Position numbers and translations under genes: made by a program. The notes beneath the pieces are model-generated. The model saw only the letters and a program-made list of their open reading frames with translations. It had not been told where the DNA came from and did no database searches. This document shows, in pieces, positions 22,153 to 29,252 of a DNA stretch of 29,252 nt (positions are counted from its first letter, which is position 1; every line of letters starts with the position of its first letter). The DNA is from CAYZXL01 sp964482435 (GTDB lineage: Bacteria > Auribacterota > JABMQX01): positions 1-29,252 of the forward strand of contig CAYZXL010000062.1 in assembly GCA_964482435.1 (NCBI GenBank), written 5' to 3'.

Positions 22153-24879
22153 ATGCCAGGCAGGGCGAAACACGCGAAAAACCGAAAGTACACGGCATAC
22201 GTTGTTCCGCACACGCACTGGGACAGAGCGTGGTATCTGCCGTTCGAAGAGTTTCGCATAAGGCTCGTCGAGACGGTTGACAAGCTTCTGGAGATTCTGC
22301 GCGCCAACGCACGATTCAAAGCCTTCTCCTTCGACGGGCAAACCGTTGTGCTGGAGGATTATCTTCAAATTCGGCCGGAGAAAGAAAAACAGCTTCGCAA
22401 GTACGTCGCCGACGGAAGGCTCGCTATCGGGCCGTGGTATGTGCTTCCTGATGAATTCCTGGCCAGCGGGGAGGCGCTGGTCAGGAACTTGCTCCTCGGG
22501 CACAAGACTGCCTCCAAATTTGGTCCGGTGATGAAGGTGGGATACATTCCCGACCCGTTCGGTCACATCTCGCAGATGCCGCAGATTTTGAGAGGTTTCG
22601 GGATTGACTCGATGATTTTCTCTCGCGGCTCCGGTCGAAACGTCAGGCGAGCGGGGCTCGTTTTCAAGTGGGCTGCGCCCGACGAGAGGTCGTGGGTTTA
22701 TGCCGTTCTTCAGCTCGGCATGTATGTCAATCTCGGAAACTGGGGCGTGCCCGATGGCAAGCCGATGGACACCCCCGACGTGGATTATGGTCTCGCCCTC
22801 CGGCAGGTTGTGAACCTCATTGACCGAATGGAACAATGGCATAACCCGACGAGGATTCTTCTTTTCAACAACGGATGGGACCATGCGCTCGCGCAGCCGA
22901 AAGTCCCTGAGATGATTGATTACGTGAACAGGAATCAGGACAGGGCGAAGCTTGTCCAGGGGACCTTTGAGGATTTCATCGAGGCTTTGCGGAAGGATGT
23001 CCGGCCGCTTGGTTCTGTGGCAGGGGAGCTGCACGAGGGAATGGAGGTCCCGCTGTTGTCGGGGATTTTCTCGACCCGCATGTACATCAAGCAGGCTAAC
23101 AATGCCGCCCAGACGCTCCTTGAGAAAGTGTCCGAACCGCTGGCGACGTTTGCGTCGGTTCTCGAAGACGACTACCCAGCGGCACTCCTCCTCCACGCCT
23201 GGAAGGAGCTCCTCAGGTGCCACCCGCACGACGACATAGGCGGATGCAGCGTTGATTCGGTCCATGACGACGACATGGACAGGCTTCGGCGTGTTGAGCA
23301 AGTCGGGACAACTATCGCTCGTCGGGCGCTCGAGGGGATCGCTCGCCGCGTGAGTTGTCCGACGGGAAAAGCGATCGTGGTTTACAACCCACTGAGTTTT
23401 TCCAATTCCGCGGAGGTGAGTCTGACGATTCCGGGGAAACGGCACGACCTTCCAGCGAATGCGCGAGTTCTCGACCCGCAAGGAAGGGAAGCGCCCGCAG
23501 TCATCGAATGGTCCGGCTTTGAGGAAAACCTGCCACTCGAGAAAAGGTCGGACATCGGGGAGATGAGGGTAGCTTTTCTTGCCGAGGACGTGCCCGCATG
23601 CGGATACAGAGTGTATGCCCTGGCGCCGCGAGAAGGGGACAGCACGGAGCCGGGAAGTGGTTTGCCGGGTGAGCAGGCGGCCGTTAAGGACGCGAGGGTG
23701 GCTGCCGGCGACAAACAGGACGGAATCGAGAACAAGTTTTTCTCCGTCACGGCCAATTCCGACGGGACGGTCAACGTCAGCGATAAGGAAACGGGGACGA
23801 CGTACGAAGGGCTGAACTTCTTCGAGGATGTTGAAGATGCCGGCGACGAGTACGACTTTTCTCCGCTGCGGCCGCCGAGCTCGTTGCGGATTACGAGCCA
23901 GGGAAAGCGGGTGAACCTTCGGATTGTGCGCGATTCACCGTATAAACAGTCCATCGAGGTCTCGCTCAGTCTTCCCGTGCCATGCGCGCTGTTGAGAGAC
24001 CGCACCGCTCGTTCTCCTCGGACGGTCAGCCTTCCCATTCGTTCCGTCGTAACACTTTACCGCGGCATCCGAAGGATAGATTTTCAGACGAGCATTGAGA
24101 ATCGCGCGCGCGACCACCGCTTGAGAGCTGCCTTCCCGCCAGGAATCCGGACGGCGTTCGCCCATGCGGAGTCGAAGTTCGACGTGGTGAAAAGGCCGCT
24201 CCGTTTCCCGGGATACACCGAGAAGTATCACCAGTTCCCCGTGCCGACGCAGCACGTCGAGAGTTCTGTGGATGTGTACGACGCGAAGCGCGGATTCGCC
24301 CTCCTGAATCGCGGCCTGCCGGAGTATGAGGCGAGAGAGGGAGAAAGCGGGGTCACTCTTTATCAGACGCTTTTCCGCAGCGTCGGTTGGCTTTCGCGGC
24401 CGGACCTCCTCACCAGGAAAACGGGGAACGCCGGGCCAATGGTTCCGACGCCCGGGGCGCAGATGCTCGGAACCTGGACGTTCCATTACAGCGTTGTGCC
24501 GCACCGGGGGTCGTGGGAGGACGCAAAGCTGTGGCGAGATGCGCAGAGCTTCGCGTGCCCGATGACGGCTCACCTCTGCGAGACCAGCGGCGGAGACCTC
24601 CCGGGCGAGCTATCGTTTCTATCCGTCGAGCCGGAGACCCTCGTCATTTCAGCTATCAAGAGGTCTGAATCCGGCGAAGGAATCATCGTCCGATTCTACA
24701 ATCCCACCACGAAGAAGGTGCAAGCGCGAGTGCGATTTTTCCGCCAGCTTGCGACCGCTTATTCCGTTCGACTCGACGAGACGCGTCTCAGGACTTTGAA
24801 GGTCATCCGCGGCGATAGCCTCGCCATTCGCCTGCGAGGAAAAGAAATTCTCACGCTCGAGCTCCAGCCCGCCAAATAG
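22153..24879 (+). CDS. GH38 alpha-mannosidase
   Basis: The 909-residue enzyme is a family GH38 zinc-dependent retaining alpha-mannosidase. The N-terminal barrel has the zinc motif HTHWDRAWY (His20, His22, Asp24) and the nucleophile Asp134 in YIPDPFGHISQMPQ. The middle helical domain shows KELLRCHPHDDIGGCSVDSVHDDD, a conserved signature with further zinc ligands, and a beta-rich C-terminal half follows. There is no signal peptide, so it is probably cytoplasmic, acting on imported oligosaccharides or glycan fragments. The frame is open to a GTG at 22024, but GAGGTG six bases before the ATG at 22153 and absence of homologous-looking sequence upstream favour the later start. Together with the GH51 enzyme it points to glycan degradation, though the two are not in one operon. 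Confidence 0.94.
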   Translation: MPGRAKHAKNRKYTAYVVPHTHWDRAWYLPFEEFRIRLVETVDKLLEILRANARFKAFSFDGQTVVLEDYLQIRPEKEKQLRKYVADGRLAIGPWYVLPDEFLASGEALVRNLLLGHKTASKFGPVMKVGYIPDPFGHISQMPQILRGFGIDSMIFSRGSGRNVRRAGLVFKWAAPDERSWVYAVLQLGMYVNLGNWGVPDGKPMDTPDVDYGLALRQVVNLIDRMEQWHNPTRILLFNNGWDHALAQPKVPEMIDYVNRNQDRAKLVQGTFEDFIEALRKDVRPLGSVAGELHEGMEVPLLSGIFSTRMYIKQANNAAQTLLEKVSEPLATFASVLEDDYPAALLLHAWKELLRCHPHDDIGGCSVDSVHDDDMDRLRRVEQVGTTIARRALEGIARRVSCPTGKAIVVYNPLSFSNSAEVSLTIPGKRHDLPANARVLDPQGREAPAVIEWSGFEENLPLEKRSDIGEMRVAFLAEDVPACGYRVYALAPREGDSTEPGSGLPGEQAAVKDARVAAGDKQDGIENKFFSVTANSDGTVNVSDKETGTTYEGLNFFEDVEDAGDEYDFSPLRPPSSLRITSQGKRVNLRIVRDSPYKQSIEVSLSLPVPCALLRDRTARSPRTVSLPIRSVVTLYRGIRRIDFQTSIENRARDHRLRAAFPPGIRTAFAHAESKFDVVKRPLRFPGYTEKYHQFPVPTQHVESSVDVYDAKRGFALLNRGLPEYEAREGESGVTLYQTLFRSVGWLSRPDLLTRKTGNAGPMVPTPGAQMLGTWTFHYSVVPHRGSWEDAKLWRDAQSFACPMTAHLCETSGGDLPGELSFLSVEPETLVISAIKRSESGEGIIVRFYNPTTKKVQARVRFFRQLATAYSVRLDETRLRTLKVIRGDSLAIRLRGKEILTLELQPAK

Positions 24880-25150
24880 GCAAGGTTTAAAGTGTGCGAC
24901 CGAAAGGCTCTTGCCTTGCCCATCGTCTTTCTTGGACGGCATGACGGCCCCTTAGACTGGCGCGGAAAGTGATGAGCACCCCGGCGTGTGGTCTCTTTGT
25001 CGCGCACCAGCGCGGATTCTCGACGCCGGTGGTTTCCGCCTGAGTCATCCCATTTCCTTCCCTCTCCACCGCCAATCACTGAGCCACTACATCGTCTGTG
25101 TATGCCCTCATTTATTGGCGGGAGGAAGCGAACGAAGCCTGAGAGCACGT

Positions 25151-25174
25151 AAGCTTCTTGGCTTCTTGGTGTCT
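25151..25174. repeat. 8-bp tandem repeat, three units (GCTTCTTG type)
   Basis: GCTTCTTG occurs twice in a row, then GTGTCTTG and GCAGG. It is a fourth short-period family in the window, and intergenic. Confidence 0.8.
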
Positions 25175-25203
25175 TGGCAGGAAAAGGCAGAACGCCCAGA
25201 GAG

Positions 25204-25221
25204 CCCCGCCAGAAGGCGGGG
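25204..25221. repeat. Perfect GC hairpin
   Basis: CCCCGCC and GGCGGGG pair perfectly around an AGAA loop. It is close in design to the hairpin at 9547-9571. Confidence 0.65.
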
Positions 25222-25313
25222 TCGCAAAGGCGCCAGGACGCACGAGCTGCGGCAAGTTCCCCCACTCCAGCCGAGACCCTCCGCCCCGCGGAACTTGTCC
25301 GTGAGAAAACTGG

Positions 25314-25341
25314 TTCAAATTCAAGAGAGCTGCTGTATGAT
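25314..25341 (+). promoter_or_regulatory. Possible promoter of the efflux operon
   Basis: TTCAAA at 25314-25319 and TATGAT at 25336-25341 are 16 bases apart, giving three of six and five of six matches to sigma-70 boxes. It lies about 125 bases before the ATG at 25466. I see no clear operator for a CueR- or CusR-type regulator. Confidence 0.3.
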
Positions 25342-25381
25342 GGATAAAATAGGTTATTGTCAGCAGTTCCCTGAATGAACG

Positions 25382-25424
25382 GGGACCCGTCGCGGCCGGC
25401 GAAGCCGGTCCAAAATGGGACCCC
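25382..25424 (+). promoter_or_regulatory. Competing hairpins in the efflux-operon leader
   Basis: GGACC occurs at 25383-25387 and 25418-25422, and its complement GGTCC lies between them at 25407-25411, so the middle segment can pair with only one. A CCGGC/GCCGG hairpin with a GAA loop (25396-25408) overlaps the middle segment as well. The layout could be an RNA switch or attenuator, or a dispersed repeat; no T-run follows. Confidence 0.3.
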
Positions 25425-25465
25425 AACCAGCAGGGAGACCACGCCACATCAAAGGAGCTAAGCCG

Positions 25466-27034
25466 ATGACCGGCGAAAATCGTCGCAGCATTTGCTCGCC
25501 ATCCGAATCGCCTCCGCTTCACCAGCCAAGCCCAGACCGACCGAAAAAGACGCCAGCAGCCGGTGCTATCGCTGCAATAGTTCCGAGCTTCAGTGACCGA
25601 CCCGGGCGCATGACTGCGCCTGGAGCACCGCTCATTCTTTCAGTTTTCCTTCTCGTTCTGGCTGGGTGCAAGACGGTCGAAGTAATTAAGCAGCGAGCCG
25701 CCGGAGTCCCATCGTTGGAATCAAGGGCTCCCACAATCTTGTCCCCCATTTCGCCACAACTCCCCGTTCTCGACGAGAACGCCACCATCGAGGACTATTC
25801 CACCTACGCCCTCCTCAACAACGCCGGCCTCCAATCCGCTTATCACGACTGGAAAGCCGCCCTCGAAAAAATCCCCCAGGCGAAATCCCTCCCCGACCCA
25901 TCTCTTTCCTACGGCTACTTCGTCAGCGTCGAGAACGGCGATCGTCCCCAGCAACACGAATTCCAGCTCATGCAGATGATACCGTTCTTTGGCAAGCTCG
26001 GTCTCCGCGAACAGATTGAAGTCGCCAGTGCCATGGCGGCCCGTGCCTCCTACGAGCAGGAAAAACTGAACCTCCTCAACCGCCTGAAAGAAGCCTACTA
26101 CGAGTATTACTACCTCGGCCGCGCCATTCAGATTACCGAGCAAAACATCGAACTACTCACACGCCTTGAGGAAGTAGCAGCCGCCTCGTTCCGAGCGGGC
26201 GGCGCCCAGCAGGACGTCCTGAAAGCCGAGGTGGAATTGGAAAAGCTCAGGAACCGCCTGAAGTCCCTCGAAGACATGCGAGGCGCAACGGCCGCAAAGC
26301 TCAACGCCGAACTGAATCGCCCGATTGATACCCCAATCTCCTGGCCAAAAGACGTGAAGCCCAAAATCCTGCAGTTCTCCGAGGACCAGATTCTCCAGCT
26401 CGCCCGGACTGCCAACTGGGAGCTCAAAGCCTCCTCCTTCCAGGTCGAGAAAAGCCGCAAGATGCTCGCCCTGGCCAGGAAGGAATTCTGGCCCGATTTC
26501 GGCCTCGGCGTCGGGTACATGCTCATGAACGGCACAGGATCCGCCTCCATGATGTCCGCCGACATGGGCGACAACGTCTCCGCCATGTTTTCCGTCAATC
26601 TCCCGATATGGCGAAAGCGCCTCCATGCGGCGCTCAGAGAAGCCCAAGCCATGCTCGAGTCCGCTGTCGCGGCAAAGCAGCAAAAAGAGAACGCCCTTCT
26701 GAGCGACGTGCGAATGATGCTCTACAAGCACAAGAATGCCGTCCGCCAGATCGGCCTTTACGCAAATACTCTTATTCCAAAAGCTCAGCAGGCCCTGGAC
26801 GCATCCGAGGCCGGGTATCGTGCCGGGAAGGTGGATTTCGTCAACCTGCTCGACGGGGAGAGGGAGCTTCTCGATTTCAGCCTCGACTATGAGATGGCAT
26901 TAGCGGAGCATTTGCAGCGCATCGCCGAACTCGAAATGCTCGTCGGGCAGCCCCTCACCGGGCGCCAGCCATCGGAGGAGAAGTCCACAACGGGCACTGT
27001 CGAGCGTGAGAAATCAGCAGAGAAAACACAATGA
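25466..27034 (+). CDS. Outer-membrane efflux lipoprotein (TolC/CusC family)
   Basis: The outer-membrane channel of a tripartite metal exporter. The protein has two TolC-type repeats of long coiled-coil helices, with typical phrases MQMIPFFGKLGLREQIEVA and LNRLKEAYYEYYYLGR in the first and YRAGKVDFVNLLDGERELLD in the second, and ends with a Lys/Glu-rich tail. A lipobox LAGC marks lipid attachment. The start is uncertain: AAGGAG eight bases before the ATG at 25466 is an excellent ribosome site but yields 48 residues before a second ATG at 25610 (no good ribosome site), from which a textbook lipoprotein signal begins (Cys 20). From 25466 the lipobox Cys is residue 68, unusually deep. The adaptor gene follows 75 bases later. 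Confidence 0.92.
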   Translation: MTGENRRSICSPSESPPLHQPSPDRPKKTPAAGAIAAIVPSFSDRPGRMTAPGAPLILSVFLLVLAGCKTVEVIKQRAAGVPSLESRAPTILSPISPQLPVLDENATIEDYSTYALLNNAGLQSAYHDWKAALEKIPQAKSLPDPSLSYGYFVSVENGDRPQQHEFQLMQMIPFFGKLGLREQIEVASAMAARASYEQEKLNLLNRLKEAYYEYYYLGRAIQITEQNIELLTRLEEVAAASFRAGGAQQDVLKAEVELEKLRNRLKSLEDMRGATAAKLNAELNRPIDTPISWPKDVKPKILQFSEDQILQLARTANWELKASSFQVEKSRKMLALARKEFWPDFGLGVGYMLMNGTGSASMMSADMGDNVSAMFSVNLPIWRKRLHAALREAQAMLESAVAAKQQKENALLSDVRMMLYKHKNAVRQIGLYANTLIPKAQQALDASEAGYRAGKVDFVNLLDGERELLDFSLDYEMALAEHLQRIAELEMLVGQPLTGRQPSEEKSTTGTVEREKSAEKTQ

Positions 27035-27109
27035 GGACTCTGCAATCACGAGCGTGCGCTGTCTGTCACACATGAATCAAAACTGCGAAAAGGTCTCCGT
27101 GAGGTTACC

Positions 27110-28954
27110 ATGAGCACAAAAAAGTTGTCCGGAGGAAAAGTCGTTCTCTACGTGCTGGCAGGGCTCGTCGGCGCTGCCGTCGTGGTGTTCGGCGCAATCG
27201 CCGCCCTGACGTGGCAAATTCCGTTCATGAGCCTCCACCGCCACGAAAAGCCCGCCGCGCGAGCCGTCTCCGGCGAGAAGGAGGAGATTGCTTACTGGAC
27301 GTGTGTCATGCATCCGACCGTCCGCCAGCCCGGACCCGGCAAATGTCCCGTTTGCAGCATGGACCTCGTCCCCGTCAAGAAAGGCGCCGGTTTGACACTC
27401 ACCCAGAGGCAGCGCGACCTCATCCCCATCAGAACTGAACCCGTCGGCTTTCATCCCCTCGAGAAGGAAATAAGGACGGCTGGCGTCCTCGACTTCAACG
27501 AGCGAAAGCTCGCTTACGTTTCAGCTCGCGTCTCGGGTTGGGTCCAGCAAGTCTTTGTGGATTTCACCGGCACAAAGGTGCGAGAGAACGACCACCTCGT
27601 CAAAATCTACAGCCAGGAGCTTCTCCCCGCCCAGCAGGAATATCTTGGCAGTCTGAAATACCTCAGCAGCCTCGGCGAGGTTCCCGACGAAACCCGCAAG
27701 AGAGCTGAAAAGGACGTCCTTGACGCCCAGGAAAAGCTCCGTCTTCTCGGCCTGACTCCTCAGCAAGTTGAAGAAATCAAGCAGCGGGGCGCCGTCCAGA
27801 CCGACCTGACGCTGTTGGCCCCCATCGGCGGAACAGTCATAGAGATGAGTGCCTACCGCGGGCAGTACCTCAAGGAGGGAGATAACCTCTACAAAATTGC
27901 CGACCTGTCTTCCTTGTGGATGATTGCCGACGTTTACGAGTACGAAATTCCCTGGCTTCGCTGGGGGCAGGATGTCGAAATCACCTGCGAAGCCCGCCCG
28001 GGCGAAACGTTCCCGGGAAAGGTCTGGTTCATTTACCCGTACCTTCGCGCAGAGACTCGAACAGTCAAAGTCCTCGTCGAGGTCCCCAATCCCGACGAGC
28101 GCCTCAAGCCCGCCATGTACGTCACCGCCAGACTGAAAGTCTCTTTGCGAGACCTCTATCATCCGCCCCCAGGACCGCCCTACGCCTGTCCCATGCACCC
28201 GTGGATTGGCTCCGACCAGCCCGGAAAGTGCTCGATTTGCGGAATGGACCTGGAGAAGACCGGGACCACGCCGGCGGTCGCTGGAGCCGCGCGGCAAGCC
28301 ACCTACTGGACATGTCCCATGCACCCGGAGGTCCGCGAAAAAGCGCCCGGCAAGTGCCCTATATGCGGAATGAACCTCGTCGAGAAAAGCACCGAGCAGC
28401 CCGCATTCAGGACCGTCCTCACCTGTGGCATGCCCGGCCATCCCCAATTCGACCCGGGCACTCAGCCGAAGGACGGCAAGTGCCCCGTCTGCGGCATGAA
28501 CCTGCTCGAAAAACAAATCCCCCTCGTCCCCGAAAAGGAATCGCAGCCGCTTTTCAAATACGTTTGCCCCGACCATCCCGACCAGGTCGCGACCGAACCC
28601 GGAAAGTGTCCTCTCGACGGGAAAGAGCTGGTCATTACCGACGAAGTCCTCGCCGTCCCGAAGAGCGCCGTCATTGACACCGGCGAGCGCACAGTCGTTT
28701 ACGCGGACAAGGGGGATGCGGGCTATGTCCCCACCAACGTCGTCCTCGGACCCGAAGCATGGGCGACTCACGCCGGCGACCGAATGCGCTTTTTCCCGAT
28801 TCTCAAAGGTCTCCAGCCCGGAGAGGTTGTCGTCACTCACGGCAACTTCCTCCTTGACAGCGAAACCCAGGTCGGCGGCGAGGCGGCAATGGCCTACGGA
28901 GGAGCCATCGGGAAAGAAGAGAGTCCCAGAACCGCCCCCGAGCACACGCATTAA
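27110..28954 (+). CDS. cusB: CusB-type RND periplasmic adaptor with five heavy-metal-binding modules
   Basis: The adaptor of a Cu/Ag-type (HME-RND) exporter, 614 residues, anchored by a membrane helix at 11-35. A heavy-metal-binding module (CxMHP...PGKCPxCxMDL) sits at about 62-89, followed by the barrel-sandwich and alpha-hairpin region (LAYVSARVSGWVQQVFVDF), and the beta-barrel strand KPAMYVTARLKV. Then come four more such modules in a row (about 358-384, 399-427, 437-467, 484-510) before the membrane-proximal end (LAVPKSAVIDTGERTVVY). Modules 1-3 keep CxMHP and CxxC/CGM; module 4 reads CGMPGHP; module 5 keeps the first Cys and PGKC but has CPLDG, losing the last Cys and Met. CusB proteins usually have at most one. 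GAGG lies five bases before the ATG. cusA begins 12 bases after its stop. Confidence 0.96.
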   Translation: MSTKKLSGGKVVLYVLAGLVGAAVVVFGAIAALTWQIPFMSLHRHEKPAARAVSGEKEEIAYWTCVMHPTVRQPGPGKCPVCSMDLVPVKKGAGLTLTQRQRDLIPIRTEPVGFHPLEKEIRTAGVLDFNERKLAYVSARVSGWVQQVFVDFTGTKVRENDHLVKIYSQELLPAQQEYLGSLKYLSSLGEVPDETRKRAEKDVLDAQEKLRLLGLTPQQVEEIKQRGAVQTDLTLLAPIGGTVIEMSAYRGQYLKEGDNLYKIADLSSLWMIADVYEYEIPWLRWGQDVEITCEARPGETFPGKVWFIYPYLRAETRTVKVLVEVPNPDERLKPAMYVTARLKVSLRDLYHPPPGPPYACPMHPWIGSDQPGKCSICGMDLEKTGTTPAVAGAARQATYWTCPMHPEVREKAPGKCPICGMNLVEKSTEQPAFRTVLTCGMPGHPQFDPGTQPKDGKCPVCGMNLLEKQIPLVPEKESQPLFKYVCPDHPDQVATEPGKCPLDGKELVITDEVLAVPKSAVIDTGERTVVYADKGDAGYVPTNVVLGPEAWATHAGDRMRFFPILKGLQPGEVVVTHGNFLLDSETQVGGEAAMAYGGAIGKEESPRTAPEHTH

Positions 28955-28966
28955 GGAGACCCTGAC

Positions 28967-29252
28967 GTGATTAAGAAAATCATCGAGATTGCCGTCCGGA
29001 ATCCTCTCCTCGTCATAGCCGCGTGCCTGCTTCTGGCAGGGTTCGGTTGGGAAGCGCGCCGCACCACCCCCGTGGATGCCATTCCGGACATCGGCGAAAA
29101 TCAGGTCATCGTCTTCGTGGACTGGATGGGGCGCTCACCCCGCGACGTTGAGGACCAGGTCATCTATCCCCTCTCCACGAAACTCCTCGGCATCCCCGGG
29201 ATCAAGGACATCCGCTCCAACTCCATGTTCAGCTTCGGCTACGTCAACATCA
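28967..29252 (+). CDS. cusA: CusA-type heavy-metal RND pump, 5' part
   Basis: The first 95 codons of an inner-membrane RND transporter that drives metal export with the proton gradient; the window ends inside it. It begins at GTG, with AAGGAG at 28953-28958 overlapping the adaptor's stop codon. The first membrane helix is at about 13-30 (PLLVIAACLLLAGFGW), then TTPVDAIPDIGENQVIV and DWMGRSPRDVEDQVIYPL, hallmarks of the HME subfamily (CusA/CzcA) rather than drug or lipid exporters. Cu/Ag versus Co/Zn/Cd specificity cannot be decided: the methionine and acidic residues that set it lie beyond the edge. Confidence 0.97.
   Translation, partial: MIKKIIEIAVRNPLLVIAACLLLAGFGWEARRTTPVDAIPDIGENQVIVFVDWMGRSPRDVEDQVIYPLSTKLLGIPGIKDIRSNSMFSFGYVNI

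Larger units (their letters stand above)
24880..25465. other. Gap with repeats and leader-like hairpins before the efflux operon
   Basis: About 585 bases without a supportable gene. It contains a small hairpin AAGGC/GCCTT (about 24905-24918), an 8-bp tandem repeat at 25151-25174, a perfect seven-base-pair hairpin at 25204-25221, a possible promoter at 25314-25341 and a set of competing stems at 25382-25424 just ahead of the efflux genes. Confidence 0.6.

Noticed and set aside
20262..22319. A 685-codon open frame on the minus strand across alr
   Set aside because: Alanine racemase on the other strand has all family motifs, and this frame begins in repeat DNA with typical repeat-derived translation.
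22036..23481. A 481-codon minus-strand frame opposite the mannosidase
   Set aside because: The GH38 motifs on the plus strand explain the region; the antisense frame shows no domain.
25308..25330. A TGGTTCAAAT stretch resembling a tRNA T-loop
   Set aside because: The flanking bases do not form a T-stem and no acceptor, anticodon or D arms can be drawn.
27521..28951. A 476-codon minus-strand frame opposite the adaptor
   Set aside because: The Gly/Asp/Val-rich translation is antisense to a well-supported CusB-type gene.

Overview
The window suggests a chromosomal segment of an uncultured, moderately GC-rich Gram-negative bacterium. Outer-membrane genes (LpxB, an MsbA-type flippase, a DUF374 acyltransferase, an outer-membrane efflux lipoprotein) show a diderm envelope. 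Several families of short dispersed repeats and the carbohydrate-active enzymes (GH51, GH38) recall genomes of the PVC group and neighbouring candidate phyla. That placement is inference from the repeats and gene mix; there is no marker RNA in the window.

Layout. 1-1.9 kb: a membrane-anchored thermonuclease-like protein on the minus strand, then about 1.3 kb of mostly non-coding DNA with a dual-hairpin repeat and a probable gene remnant. 1.9-4.2 kb: an MscS-family channel and a CorA-type metal transporter. 4.7-10.3 kb: an envelope cluster consisting of a secreted protein of unknown function, a Gfo/Idh/MocA dehydrogenase, lpxB, an msbA-like ABC exporter and, after a repeat-filled gap, a DUF374 lysophospholipid acyltransferase. 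10.5-14.9 kb: dihydrolipoyl dehydrogenase, a DUF429-like protein, lipoyl synthase and an AlaC/DapL-like aminotransferase, tightly spaced as one operon. 15.2-17.6 kb: a secreted GH51-type arabinofuranosidase that carries a dispersed repeat inside its reading frame. 17.7-20.0 kb: tgt and queA (queuosine tRNA modification) on the minus strand. 20.7-24.9 kb: alanine racemase and a GH38 alpha-mannosidase. 25.5 kb to the end: a CusCBA-type heavy-metal efflux operon, with cusA cut by the window edge.

How the genes work together. The 4.7-10.3 kb cluster handles lipid A disaccharide synthesis, flipping and acylation. The 10.5-14.9 kb cluster makes the lipoyl cofactor and the E3 enzyme that reoxidises it. 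tgt and queA catalyse two consecutive queuosine steps. The last operon builds a tripartite Cu/Ag (or similar metal) exporter whose adaptor has five metal-binding modules where one is usual.

Most unusual observations: the adaptor with five metal-binding modules; the 52-bp dual-hairpin repeat present once in an intergenic region and once, inverted, in-frame in the GH51 gene; the density of short-period (8-10 bp) tandem repeats in intergenic gaps; and an apparent G/C strand-composition change between about 21 and 25 kb.
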